In this document: positions 11,596 through 23,270 of the stretch, piece after piece
Layout of the letters: each line of letters opens with the position of its first letter
How positions within the stretch are numbered: position 1 is the first letter of the stretch
Source: Saururus chinensis
Lineage: Eukaryota > Streptophyta > Magnoliopsida > Piperales > Saururaceae
Reading direction: 5' to 3'
Assembly (NCBI GenBank): GCA_035235625.1
Contig: CP141148.1
Span: 22,197,057 to 22,261,056, forward strand
Length of the DNA stretch: 64,000 bases
Notes under the pieces: model-generated
What the model was told of the DNA's origin: nothing
The model's input: only the letters and a program-made list of their open reading frames with translations
The model's database searches: none
Made by a program: the position numbers and the translations under genes

Positions 11596-12070
11596 CTACA
11601 TCGAAAACACATGTAATCAAGTTCTTGAAGTGCATCCGAGAACCTGTGTCCAAATAGTCTCAATTTCCAACAAGAATGTCCTTTTCTCCAATACCTTAGC
11701 TACCCCCTCCTCCGCCCAAGAACCATCACAACCTTTTTGTCCATGCAGCTACAAACCCAATTAGTCAGGCGGACTAAGATCACCAGGCAATTGCGGGATC
11801 CTAAAGCAGTATGGTCATAATGAGATTTCTCTTCCATAAATTCTTCTATTTCTAACTCCCGCATCTGATTTCTTGTCATATTTCATGTTTTATTGAATGA
11901 AATCCGCTAAGAAACCAACTGCAGAAGCAAAAGGTGGAAAAATCTAAAGAAGAAAAGCCTAGTAATGGCCATTCTTCTTCAAAACCCCGCAATTTTTCTT
12001 TGAAAACTAGGTTTATAGATGCAGAGACAAAATGGCTTTAATGGGTCTTGGAAGGGACCAGCAACCACTA
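11596..12070. other. No feature recognised
   Basis: This stretch should hold the next upstream CYP85A exon (family motif around 'WxDYKSMxFTR'), but no such peptide appears on the minus strand. Nothing else was recognised. Confidence 0.45.
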
Positions 12071-12192
12071 GGAAGAGTTTTTCTTGCTCCTCATTGGCAA
12101 TGAACCTAGCTTCGTCCATCTTAAATATCAAGGGCTCCCATGTGTGGCTTACACTAGGTTCATTGTTAATGAGGAGCATGAAAAACTCTTCC
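12071..12192. repeat. Compact long hairpin, 39-bp arms
   Basis: The arms are 12071-12109 and 12154-12192. The left arm begins GGAAGAGTTTTTC and ends CAATGAACCTAG; the right arm is its reverse complement with 3 mismatches in 39 positions, two of them adjacent. The loop is 44 nt. The size and near-perfect pairing fit either a plant microRNA-type precursor or the core of a small fold-back MITE. The DNA on either side is more GC-rich than its surroundings. No miRNA family was recognised. Confidence 0.8.
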
Positions 12193-14843
12193 CAACAAGA
12201 AAGGGGGTAGCGAAAAGGACCTTCTTGTTGTTTGGAATGGAGACAAGGAGGAGGCAGGTATGCTAGTGGCAGTGGCAAATGAGGTAGGGGCTGGAGAACT
12301 CCTCCATATGTGAGAAGTCACGTGCTAGTCGCACATACTTCCATCCCCAAAAAGTGGTAGATCGACCTCAGGGAGGAGTCTAGCATCAATGTCCAAGGGT
12401 TGAATGTTTTGAAATTGGATAATTAAGGAAAGAAAATTGGACTCGATTTAGGACGAAAGGGGAGAATAGGTTTATGAATTTAGTTTGGCAAATGAAGGGA
12501 GTAAATGAGAGATTAATCAGACAGAACGAGAAAAACTGATGACAAATTTAGGGAGGGGAACAAATTTTGAGTGTATAGAGGATAGGCTCATTAGTCTAAT
12601 CAAATATTTTCACTGTCAATAGGCATAACGACCCTCAACAAATTATAATTAGACCACATGGGCCTCATAAACAATCAAAAGCCTGCTAATCAATTATGGA
12701 TCCTAGAACAAAAAATTGTGATTTTTGTTAGAGCATATTTTCTCTAAAACTAAATTTATATTTTTTTGTAATACAATATATTGATAGTTCTTTTTTAGAC
12801 AAAATTGGCCCAAGCACTTTTATACTTGGAAGACCTAATGAATATCTTAATTTACAAACTAAGATGGTTTCAGCCATTGAGACAGAGAATAAAGGATAGC
12901 CGGAAACTTAATCAAACTTCGGACAGACGGAAACTGTGTATATAAAGGATACTAGGCAAATAATCACAGTTTACATAGGAAAAGACTTCTTCAAAGAGCC
13001 AAGTATCAAATCATAGAAAATTCAGTAACTGACTCACTTCGTTAGTGCTATTTCATACAAGAGCCAGTTATCTATCTATTATCAACAAATTCATAAGAAA
13101 AATATGTATTAAAAAGAATAACAATGAAACTAATGTAACTGGGAAGAGGAATAGCCCTGGAAAACATAAAATCAGCTTCACCTGATCTGTATCCAAAACC
13201 TGTTCAGAACTAAGAACGTATTAACTAATAGAGCAAGTAAATGGATGGACTTATCTCTCTCAGCTCGGGAAATCATTGAATTGCCTCATCTGATCCCGGG
13301 CCCAAACCTGTTCAAAACAAAAAGAATTCAAAAGAACGCTTCACCATAAGTGTGAAGCATATAATTGAAGGTTTTGTTGAAGCTTATATGGTTGCTTAAA
13401 GCTGCTTGGGTTGCTGGTTTTCTTCTTCTGGTTTCTTGCTTTGGCTATTGATTGTAACACCCAATTATGGAAGGCAGTTCTTGATTACTCAAAAATCCAC
13501 AAGTAGTTTTAAAGTTTCCATGAAAGTGCAAATTTCATAAAAAAACAACTAAGACAGGTGGCTGAAAAATATCCCACGTTAAACTTGTCAATAACTAATA
13601 GATAGCTTGCTACAACTGATTGAATGTGTCCAGTCCAAGAGAAGTGAAATTTACAAAGTTGGTTTCAGCCATTGAGAAATCTGACAGAGCAATAAAGGAT
13701 AGCAGGAAACTTACGCTCGTGCAAAAAGAGACATCTTCATTGAACCAACTAAAGTACAAATTATATATAGAACAATTATGAAGAAGAAATTCAATAATAA
13801 AGGAAGTAAAAGCACAGATCTGTCTCTCTTGAGCCAGAAATTTATTATAATTGCTAAAGCGATCAAAATTTGTTAAAGTGCTGACCCTCACAAATAATTA
13901 AATCTTGACCGATTTTGTTGAAGCTCACAAATTTTCTAAACGCTGTATTGGTAGACTGCATGTTTCAGAAAAAGTAATTATAAACAAACACAAGAGATTT
14001 GACCGTGCAACATAGTCCAGTAATCTCTTCTTAAATTAGAAAAGCAAAACAGATTACAATCCCAAAATATAATTAAACATCACAGAAGTTACCCTACTGG
14101 GATTCATGCAAAGACAATCAACTAGAGGACCCAACTCCATCTCTAATTCATGAAGAGACATGCTAGAAAAAATAAAACGGAGCAGAAGTTCAGGACGACA
14201 TCATGTATCAATTAAGTTGTGAATTCATGCAAAAGACAATCATGGATCACTATAGAATTGCAAGATAACAATATTTTATACGTTATACTACTAAGTAGTT
14301 TATGAAAAAAATGATATAAAGAGCATCTATCTCTACTTCTCAGTACAGACTAAAAACAAAACTAGTATAGAGTAGGAAGAGAAATATAACACCGAGTAAA
14401 GACAAGTAAGAGAGAAAGTAAAGGACAGACTTATCCCCCATTATCAAATTGCAAATTTTGGGGAAAAAACAATTGTAGAAAACATAAGACTTGACAGGTG
14501 CAACATAGACCAGTAAATAGTTATCAAATTAGAAAAGCAATAGAGATTACAATCCATGCAATTTACTAAAATTGAACAGAAGTTTATGCAGACCATCATA
14601 AGTGAATTCTTAAATTGTGAGTTGATGCATAAGACAATTATTAACGGATTGCTATATTATCTCATGCAAGATATATACCATTAATTTATTCATCATACCA
14701 ACTCGTTCATGCAAAGAATCAACAAAGACGTAATGGGTCTGATTTGATCACTCCCAAAATTTGAGCACCAAAAAGTGGCTAACAGTAGCTAAGATCATGA
14801 AAAGATAAAGAAAATACACCAAAAAGTGGGAAGAATTTCTGAC
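12193..14843. other. Intergenic with locally duplicated blocks
   Basis: No coding sequence supported. Two pairs of diverged direct repeats are visible: 12855-12925 with 13640-13710 (sharing GGTTTCAGCCATTGAGA and AATAAAGGATAGC), and 13990-14100 with 14480-14590 (sharing GTGCAACATAG, CCAGTAA, AAATTAGAAAAGCAA and GATTACAATCC). These suggest that this spacer grew by segmental duplication. Confidence 0.5.
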
Positions 14844-14913
14844 CTTGAAGAAACTCTGGACTCTCAGAAAACTTGGCCGCTGAAAGGGTTGACTGAGAAG
14901 ATATGAGCTTCAT
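14844..14913 (-). other. Possible first exon of an unknown transcript
   Basis: On the minus strand an ATG at 14913 opens MKLISSQSTLSAAKFSESPE, ending FLQ before an AAG/GTCAG donor-like site at 14844. It is preceded by a less AT-rich stretch (to about 15140) that could be a 5' leader. I could not connect it to a downstream exon, and the peptide matches no family I know. It could equally be chance. Confidence 0.15.
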
Positions 14914-15689
14914 GAATCTAGCTCTTGATCTTTATAGCGTAGCTTTCCTTTCCAAAGATTGAAGTTTCCGGAAGATGTTGAGTTTCCTCTGTTTTCACTT
15001 TCCTCGTTTTGAAGTGGGTTGCTCTAAACAAGGAAAGTTGGCGACGTACTCTGGTCATTCGACGTCGTAATCCGCCCGTTGCAGACGAGCTACGTTAGAG
15101 TGAGGTGAAACTCTTGTGGGCCCTCCCGCGGGCCCGGCCAGGTAGGCCAATGTTTCTAATTTAGAAACTTCAGACAAGTGGGACCCTACTTAAAGGCCAT
15201 ATACTTTTTTTATTAAAAAATTATATTTTTTATAAAAATATAAATAATAAAAGGCCAAAAAAACCGCAGGTTTGTTTGGACCTCCTCAAGTATGAAAAAA
15301 AAGTAATTTTCACATATTTAGATTCAAAGGCCTATTATCTTGTACCTTATAGGATCAACAAGTGGGACCTTATTTAATGGCCATATATTTTTTTTTAAAA
15401 AATTTATAAATAATAAAAGGTAAAATAGGAAAAGAAAAAAAAAACTACAACCGGACCCTAGCCCTTGGAAACTTGCCTAGGGCTCGGGTTGGGCAAGGGC
15501 TTATAAATAAGTTCAAAGCCTAACCTAGGTGATGATACAAAGTATTAAATATGAAATTGAATACTGAGCTTGAAAATATGAAATTGGAATACTATGTTCA
15601 ACCACAATGAATTGATAATAGGAAAAAGTTAAAAAGAAATTTACCTAAATATTATTATTTAAATAAATATTTACCATTTTAGAGGGGGT
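14914..15689. other. Intergenic, GC-rich patch then AT-rich repeats
   Basis: A short GC-rich patch (15050-15145) is followed by two diverged copies of a motif starting AGTGGGACC and ending GGCCATATA (15177 and 15360). No gene was recognised. Confidence 0.4.
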
Positions 15690-16213
15690 GAAGAACTCAC
15701 CAATCTAAACTTAGTAAGTGTGAATTTTGGTTAGAACAAGTTGTCTTTCTAGGTTATGTTATTTCAAAAAATGGAGTATTAGTAGACCCCACTAAGATAA
15801 AAGTGGTAATGAGGTGGGAAAGACCTAAAATAGTCATGAAAATTTGAAGTCTTCTTTGTCTTGTAGGATACTACTGAAGATTCATCTATAAATTTTCAAG
15901 CATCCATTTACCCTTGATGAAATTGACAAGGTAAGGGGTAAAGTTTACGTGGGATGAGGAATGTGGAATGGGATTTTAAGAACTAAAAAGGAAGCTAATA
16001 ACTACACTAATCTTAACTCTACCATATGGTAGCAGAGGATTTGTGGTATATAGCAATGCTTCCAAGAGAGGCCTCATATGCGTATTGATGCATAATAGGA
16101 AGTTAATAGCTTACACTTCAAGACAATTAAAAAAACATGAAGGTAACTACCCCACTCATGATTTAGAATTGGTGGCTGTAGTTTGAACTTTTTACGGATC
16201 ACCAAAGTTTGAA

Positions 16214-16255
<42 letters not shown>

Positions 16256-16995
16256 TCTCATAGTGATCTTAATATGCGGCAAAGACAGTGGATTGAATAT
16301 ATCAAGGATTATGATTTTTTCCTTTAGAAGCACTAAGGAAAAGCAAATGTAGTAGATGATGTTTTCAGCCGCAAGGCTGAATGAAGGGTTGCTCAAATGC
16401 TTGTAAAGGAGCAGAAATGGTTAAAGGAAACACTAAGTTTACTTTAATTATAGATTGGAAACAAGAGATATTTTATTTCTAATTTAGAGGTGAAATCCGC
16501 ATTGGTTGAGTGCATTTTGGAGGCACAAAAAGGAGACAAGGAAGTGCAAGTGTTATCTAGAAAGCCCAACTTTATTAAAGGTTCATATGGAAGTGTTCGA
16601 TTTCAAGAACAGTTGGTGGTTCCGGCAATACTTGAACTAAGAAAAGATATGTTGTATAAAACGCATAGATCTCAGTATACCGTCCAGGCGTCCACCCTCG
16701 TGGAACAAAGATGTATCATGATCTAAAAAAAATTGGTAGAATGGAATGAAGGATGTTGGAGAGTATGTTTCAAAATGTTTTAACTTATCAGCAGGTTAAA
16801 GCCAAACATAAAAAACCTCCAGGTAGTCTTCAACCAACTGAAATTCTTGAATAGAAGTAAAAACACATTACTATGGATTTTGTTTCATGTTTGCCTAGGA
16901 CAACATAGGGCTGTGAATCTATTTGGGTAATCATAGATCAACTCACCAAGAGTGCATATTTTCTACCTTTGAGAAAGGCACATTTTGTGAGATCC
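15690..16995 (+). pseudogene. Ty3/gypsy (chromovirus-like) pol fragment: RT end, RNase H, integrase start
   Basis: The plus strand reads in order: SKCEFWLEQVVFLGYVIS and GVLVDPTKIKVV (end of reverse transcriptase, with the first base of SKCEFWL at about 15716); VGYYxRFIYKFSS and [28 protein letters not shown] and [20 protein letters not shown] then [14 protein letters not shown] (RNase H); LNMRQRQWIEYIKDYDF and GKANVVDDVFSRKAE; then the integrase zinc-binding end (MYHDLKKIG, TYQQVKAKHKKPPGSLQPTE) and ITMDFVSCLPRT...IWVIIDQLTKSAYFLPL. Several stops and frameshifts occur, and an (AT)n run has expanded inside the RNase H segment where the family normally has '...EIYTDHKSL'. There is no gag, protease or LTR. 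The integrase catalytic core stops after its first part. Confidence 0.93.
16215..16252. repeat. (AT)n microsatellite inside the RNase H relic
   Basis: Nineteen uninterrupted TA dinucleotides replace or interrupt the codons expected between the 'YGxKFEV' and 'HSDLNMRQRQW' segments. Confidence 0.95.
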
Positions 16996-17437
16996 AAAAA
17001 ATATTATTATTATTATTTGCTTTATTGTGTGATGGTTTGGTTTAATTGTGAATTTAATGGTCTTGTTTTGAATTTTTGTAAGAAGATTAATGGACCGGTT
17101 TTATCGAGGGTTACTCAAGGTGTGACAAACATGTTCTCCTGGTCATGAGGTGGAAATACTGAAGAACATTAGTGCTTAGCATAAACCTCTATATTACTAC
17201 ACTAATTGTTCCAAATTTCAAGTAATTTCTAATATTAAGGAAGTGGGCCCCACTCTAGGACCCATGACCATCCTTGTCATCGCATCAACTTCTTGGGACA
17301 CCAACTTTCACTTGATATCTTAGATGGGCTTGAGCCTTTTTACATACATTTGAGTCTATTTCCCTAAATGGGTTCACTTGTTTATTCGCTGGCCCCATGC
17401 AAAACCCACTTACTTACCCTCTAGTATAAGCAACTAA

Positions 17438-18830
17438 TGAGTGTGAAATATATTTATTTTATATATTTTTTACCTTAATTTCTAGTATAATATTAGGTTA
17501 ATTAGGGTTTATTTATATTAATATAGATATTAATATTTTAGTTTAATTATTAATTAATTAGGGCACTATTAGTAGTTTAGGTGTGTATTTCAATCAAGTC
17601 GGGATTTTATTTATGTACTACACATCTAAAATACATTTTTTTATGTTTTGTAGGGAAGGTGCATTTATCAAGGCCCTTGGATGATGTGCAAAATATTTGA
17701 AAACACTCTTGATACATTTACGAATGATTTGGAAAACTTTTTCCGAGTCACAAACACATTGGAAATTAATATGGACATAAACTAAAGAGCTTAATGAATA
17801 AAGCAAAAATTAGACAAGAATATAGATTGTCGAGTGAATAGATTTAAATTCCTGAATGGAAACTAGAAACGAAATTGAACAGATTTGTTTAGGTTGCAAA
17901 AATAGTGTACTGGTTCAAATGGGCATGCAAGGCGTTCAAATGGCATAATGTGCAGTTCCCTATTTTAAGCCGGTTTTGAGTCATTTTCCCATTGGATTTC
18001 CTCTTATGACTCTTATATTTACATAAAGTCATATAGGGCTCAAAATCAATGAATTTTAGTAGATTTTCTAAAGAAAAAAAGGGAGAAGAAGATTGAAAAA
18101 TATTCAAAGCCTTCAATGGAGATTCAAGAGCCTTCTTCTACTATGAAAGACTAGGTTTTTCTTTTACTTAGAAGTTAATGAAGCTATAGAAACGTTTTAT
18201 TTTCTTTTTATTTAGACCAATTGTGAATAATGACAATTGTATAACACTGATTTTTTTTAAAAATGAAGACTTTTTAAGTTTATTTAATTGTATATTGATT
18301 TATTGTCTTGTAGATGATAGGTTGATGTGGTTTTGAAATTTTTATTAATTCTAATTTCTATAATTTAGATGAGATGATCATGCAATAGTTTTAATGATCA
18401 TATAATTAATGAATTGGATGAGTTATACTAAGATTCGATGACCCATGCTTATAGTTTAGTTTAGTGTAGATGAATCATGCTATTGTCAAAGATAGTTCAT
18501 GTCATGGATTTAGTTAATGCTTCTTTCTAAAGTAATTCTAACTTGTAGTTGAGAATACTTGACCATGTGAACACTAGATTTAAAGATTAGAGATTAAGGA
18601 ATTGTTATGATTTTATAGCGGATTCGTTTTTCTAAGTAATTGTTATCGTATTGCTCTCTTTCATAATTATTTTCTTTGTTTAATTGTAGTTTAATTTTTT
18701 TTAGTTTTTAATCAACAAATTCTCTCTTAAATTTAGTAATTAATTCATTTGTCCCTAAGGTTTTATAACCCTTAAATAATCATACTAGTAACATTGTATA
18801 CTTGCAAAGGGTTTAATTATAAACGATCAA
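17438..18830 (+). repeat. 5' LTR of the gag-protease element
   Basis: Matches 24987-26410 along its length. Shared blocks include GTGTGAAATATAT, AGATATTAATATTTTAGTTT, ACTACACATCTAA, GCCTACATAAAGTCATATAG-type and CATGCTTATAGTTTAGTTT, and ATCAAGTT at the far end. It starts TGAGTGTG (the other copy TGATAAGTGTG) and ends just before the primer binding site. Confidence 0.85.
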
Positions 18831-18835
18831 GTTTT

Positions 18836-18853
18836 TGGTGCTATTGTAGGGGC
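18836..18853 (+). other. Primer binding site, tRNA-Asp type (mutated)
   Basis: TGGTGCTATTGTAGGGGC follows the 5' LTR. Plant Athila/Tat elements have TGGCGCCGTTGCCGGGGA here, complementary to the 3' end of tRNA-Asp. The differences are mainly C-to-T or G-to-A changes, as expected from decay of methylated DNA. Confidence 0.75.
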
Positions 18854-20238
18854 TCGTGTCGGATTTTATAGGGGCTGGTGTCGAATTGTTACTAAACTAG
18901 TAGTTAAGATAGTTCTGGTTAGTTTTAGTTTCAATTTACATTACTTTCTAGGTTAATTCTTAGTTACTTACTTTTTATTGTGATCTTGTAGGTTGTCTAC
19001 TCTTGTAGCCGCAAGGCGATGTCGGAAAACATAGTTCTTCACTTCGATTTATAAGATCTTCTCCTCTTTATTTTTAGCTTCTTTTTTCCCTTAGTTAGTT
19101 TTTACGTATTGCGGTGTTATTGTGGTATATGTGTGGTCATCCATGCTCCCCCTATTAGCACCACTTGACCCTGAGCCCGAGCGAACGCCTAGGAGAGCTA
19201 AGTTGCCCTCAGCCTTCATCTCTACCCACTCTCCCATTAATTCTACCACATCTATCATTACTTCTCTACCACTCTTACTATCACCATGGTTGAACATCAA
19301 CTAATAGATGCACCTAAGGGAGTATTACACTCCCAATGAGTACATCTTTCCCTCATGCATTAGGTTGTCGGTGATCACCACTCAAAACTACAAAATTAAG
19401 CCAAATGTCATTCAGATGCTTCTATCTTTTTATAGGTTTAACAATGAAAACCTAGATGGCATCTAGACAACTTCTTGGAATTATGCACAACTTTCGATTT
19501 CTCTAACTTGATCGATGAGGCCATTAGACTTCGGCTTTTCCCTCACATTGAAAGATAAGGTTAAAGAATGGCTCCACTCATTAGAACTGAAAATAATCAC
19601 AACATGAGCATAAATTCAACAAGAGTTCCTCAAAAAGTACTTCCCCATAGGCAAGACCAATCAAATGAGAAAAAATAGAACCACTTTTGTCCAACTTCCC
19701 ACCAAACAGTTCTATGAGAGTTGGGACAAACTCAAGGACCTTCTTATGAGGTGTCCTCGTAATGGTGTCATTAAGTGAAAATTATTGCAATGCTTCTATG
19801 AGGGCCTTATTGAACAATACCGTCACCTTGTCGATGCGAGTTGTGGGGGTATCTTTTTGTTAAAAAATGAAAATGAGGCATGAAAACTCTTTGAGCACTT
19901 GAGTGAAAATTTCCTTCAACATGCTTCATTGAATAGTAATGAGGGCTAACCATCCACTTTGAACAATGCCCCCTCTACATGTGGCTTGTATAAAGTCAAA
20001 AACTCATTAGACCTCTCCTTTAAAGTTGGTACTTTGAGTAGCAAACTAGATCTCCTTATGAATTCAATCCATTGACCTTGCCTATGGCTAAGAATAATCC
20101 TTTCTCTAACAAAAAGCTGCGGTGGAAGAATCACCTTAATTTTTCTTGGCAGGCATCAAACCAAGGGGTTTGGGCAACCATTCCAAGCTCACAAGCCTCT
20201 TTTCCATCAACCTCAAGTGTCACTAGCCCCTGTCTATC

Positions 20239-21982
20239 TGTAACACCCTGGCCCATGAACATACTCGGATCGGGGATATAAATTTTCTTAAAAACAAGGA
20301 GCGACAACATTCATGTGTGAGAGCCATAACGTTCCTCTATGTACTACTAAAATTAAGCGCTCTATTGCGTGTAGGTTAGAACAAACCTAATTTTATTCTT
20401 ATTTTGGATCAGGCCAATGTTGTCGTGTTGTTAGTTGATTATGTACTTATTAGATAACATCTACGATGTTATTCCAATACAATCGGATCCAAATATAATT
20501 TTGCCTAACAAATAATACATGCATTAGGCAGTCCAAAATCATATACACCAAAATATGTTTATCTGAATATTTAATCGGAGTCAGACAGTAATTAGACAAA
20601 AATCATCTAAGTCAAGTAGAAGCTCACAAATCATTGGAAATAGACATCTCACTTTATCACAAAGCAGAGCAAAACACATAAGAGCATATTGGATCATAGA
20701 AGATCGCGTTAGATCATATTAGATCTCATCCGACCATATCATATCATGTCAGAAATGTTGGAGCATATAAAATCAAAATAGAGCATATCAGAGTTTATCA
20801 TATCATATTAGATCAAAGAATATAAGAACACATCGGATCAAAGCATAGCATATATTTTAAATCAGAAGATCAGATACTCCCATATAGAGTTCTGGAAGTA
20901 ATAATATTCAGAGTTGCACCTTCCTTCAGGATGTTTTCCCCTTTAGGTTTGGAGATGGAGGATGCAGCCTCCTCTTGCTCCAAAATGTTTCTTTCATTGT
21001 ACCCGAAGGTAACGGACATACACTCCCCTTTCCCAGGGCTTTTCTCCCTCTTTACACCTGAAGGAGACAGATAAAACCTCCCTTTTCGTAAAGACGCATT
21101 ATTCTTTGCACGCTCATAGGCAGCAAACAGAACTTCCCCTTTCCTAGAGACGCTTCTCACTTTCTGTGCCCATAAGCGGTGGACCGGACCTCCCCTTACC
21201 CAGGGACGAAGCCTCCCTTTACTCCGGGCTACTTTTGTTTCTCTTTTGGCCTAAGAGAGTTGGAAAGAGCCTCTTCCTGCCCTGGGCTATTGTCCCTCTC
21301 TAGAGTCAACAACTCAAGGAGTGGACACTTCCATTGCGTAGAACACCTTTTAATTAGTTAAGAACGATTCTTGAACGGTCAAAATAAGACTTAGAATGGG
21401 CCAAAAAACTTCTATGTAAAATCACACGGGTTACCTATTTATAAAGGAAAAACCCACGAGCGAACAAAGTGATGCACGCATGCGCATGATGCAAGGTGGC
21501 GACATGGCAGGCGCGCGTGTCACACGGACCACCCACATTCATGTAGGCACCACGATGCACGATACAGCTCATGCAACTCGGATTGCGTGGTTCGGCTCGC
21601 CAGTAAATTCGTCATTTTCCCCATTTTTAATTATTATTTTATTAAAATATTATCCCAAATTCAAAACATGATATCTTCTTACCCTAAAGTCGAATTACAC
21701 GTTTTTGGTACTGATGGGCTCATATCGACGAGCCCATTGAAACTATATCCAATATAATCCTACACTTTTTAAGTGGGTCCCGCCTATGTGGCATGCTTTC
21801 TGAGGTCATAACTTTCGCTTCCAACCTCCGTTTCGTGCATTCTTCTATTCGTTATGCTCATTACTTCAAGCTCTACTCATATACTAGGATTTCGTCCCTT
21901 AAAACCCCCTAAAACGTATCAAAAATTCTATAATTACCCCTAACTCCTCATGTTAGACGTAATTGAAAAATAGGGCATTACA
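20239..21982. mobile_element. Nested solo LTR (gypsy-type), 1744 bp, with 5-bp target duplication
   Basis: It starts TGTAACACCCTGGCCC and ends AGGGCATTACA, so the termini are TG...CA with short imperfect inverted ends. The flanks are the identical 5-mer CTATC at 20234-20238 and 21983-21987, the exact size made by LTR-element integrases. Removing the insert rejoins the gag reading across the site (...SPVYQP...). There is no internal retroelement sequence, so it is a solo LTR left by recombination between two LTRs. Its 3' part (21780-21960) carries a motif also seen near 46240 and 840, and its middle holds a 60-bp minisatellite. Confidence 0.93.
20925..21320. repeat. About 60-bp minisatellite inside the solo LTR
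   Basis: Roughly seven diverged units can be followed by the recurring words CTCCCCTTTCCCAGGG / CTTCCCCTTTCCTAGAG / CTCCCCTTACCCAGGG, each followed by an ACGC..TT..CTCT segment. Units differ strongly but keep spacing near 60 bp. An open frame on the minus strand here is only a translation of the repeat. Confidence 0.75.
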
Positions 21983-23270
21983 CTATCAACCCAAGTGCAA
22001 CCCCCATATGCCTAACCTAGTCGGGATTCAAGTTTTGAAGAGGACTTTACTACATTACAAGAGTTACAACCTCATTCTCAAATCCTTCACTCTCATTCCC
22101 AATCCATCGCAAAGCTAGAAGCCCAAATTGGTCAATTAGCCAACACTATTAACAAGAGAGAGATGGGGACATTGCCGAGTTAACCTATGCAAAACCCTAA
22201 AGGTTAATTTTGGGTAGAGGGAGCTCCTCCCTCTAATGAACAAGTTTTGTTTGTTAACAATAATGTTGGGGGCACACCGGTGAGAGACGACATGAATGAG
22301 GAGTTAGAGTGGGCAGCCCCCAATGAGTCTCAAGCGGAAGTGAGTGCACCACATAAGAAGGAGTTTGTTCCTCCTTCACCTCCTTTACCACATTGCCCCA
22401 ATCTACCTATGAGAGATCCTATATCCCTAAGGCTCCATTTCCCCATTGCTTTGTGGCCTTGCCATTTGGCATGCACTCAACTACGATGGACGAAATTCTA
22501 GAAACCTTCAAACAAGTTAAGATTAATCTTCCCCTCCTCGAGGTTATCAAGCACGTCCCTGAGTATGCTAAATTCTTTAAATACCTTTGTACCTAAAAGC
22601 GCGAATCTAGACCACAAGTATCTAAAAAGGTCTTTCTCACTGAGAAGGTTAACTCTTTATTGAAATATGACACACCACCTAAATTCAAGGACCCTAGCAT
22701 CCCTACCATTTCTTGTGTCATAGGTGACCACTCCATCAACAAGGCACTCCTTGACCTTAGTGCAAGTGTTAACCTCGTCCTTTACTTGGTGTACGAGAAA
22801 TTAGGGTTAGGTGACTTGTAGCCTACGTCAATTACCTTCCAGCAAGCTAACCATTTTGTGTGTAAACCTCAAGGAGTCATTGAGGATGTCTTAGTGAGGA
22901 TTGACTGGTTCTTTCTCTTTGTTGATTTTATTGTCTTAGATATGGAACCCATAGTATACCTACCATTCTAGGCCATCCCTTCCTTGCCACAACTAATGCA
23001 TGCATCAATTGTAGGATGGGGGTAATGGAGATGTCCTTTGGAAATATGAAAGTGAAACAAAATGTTTTTGACGCGTCTAACCATTTACCTACAACTTGTG
23101 ATGCTGATTGTTTTATCGTAGACAAGTTTAGGTTTGATGCTTTTGATATAGGTCCATGTTTTGTAGAGACAACCCATAATCAAGTCATGTTTTCTAGTTT
23201 TCCAGAGTCATCCTTTTGGAGACTTAAGAGAAGAGCTCATGCCTATCTCTACCATCTACCTTGACATATT

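Larger units (their letters stand above)
19300..23270 (+). pseudogene. Decayed gag-protease ORF, interrupted by a solo LTR
   Basis: Gag peptides run TLREYYTPNEY, KPNVIQMLLSFYRFNNENLD, FSLTLKDKVKEWLHSLE, QQEFLKKYFPIGKTNQMRKN, QLPTKQFYESWDKLKDLLMR and QCFYEGLIEQYRHLVDASCG. After the nested insert come KLEAQIGQLANTINKRE and MGTLPS, then the protease: FLTEKVNSLLKYDTPPKFKD, PTISCVIGDHSINKALLDLS ending in ASVNLV, then GVIEDVLVRIDWFFLFVDFI and VLDMEP. The protease active-site motif is DLSAS where the family has DLGAS. The strings follow the Athila-type gag ('KDKAKDWLYYL', 'FYEGL', 'DAASGG') and protease closely. Multiple stops and frameshifts throughout mean no protein is made. Confidence 0.9.

Noticed and set aside
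12019..12278. Overlapping short frames on both strands
   Set aside because: They run through the hairpin at 12071-12192, and the inverted repeat explains the similar peptides.
20870..21160. 96-residue minus-strand frame with repeated SPGKGE-like motifs
   Set aside because: It lies wholly in the minisatellite of the solo LTR; the protein repeat is just the DNA repeat.
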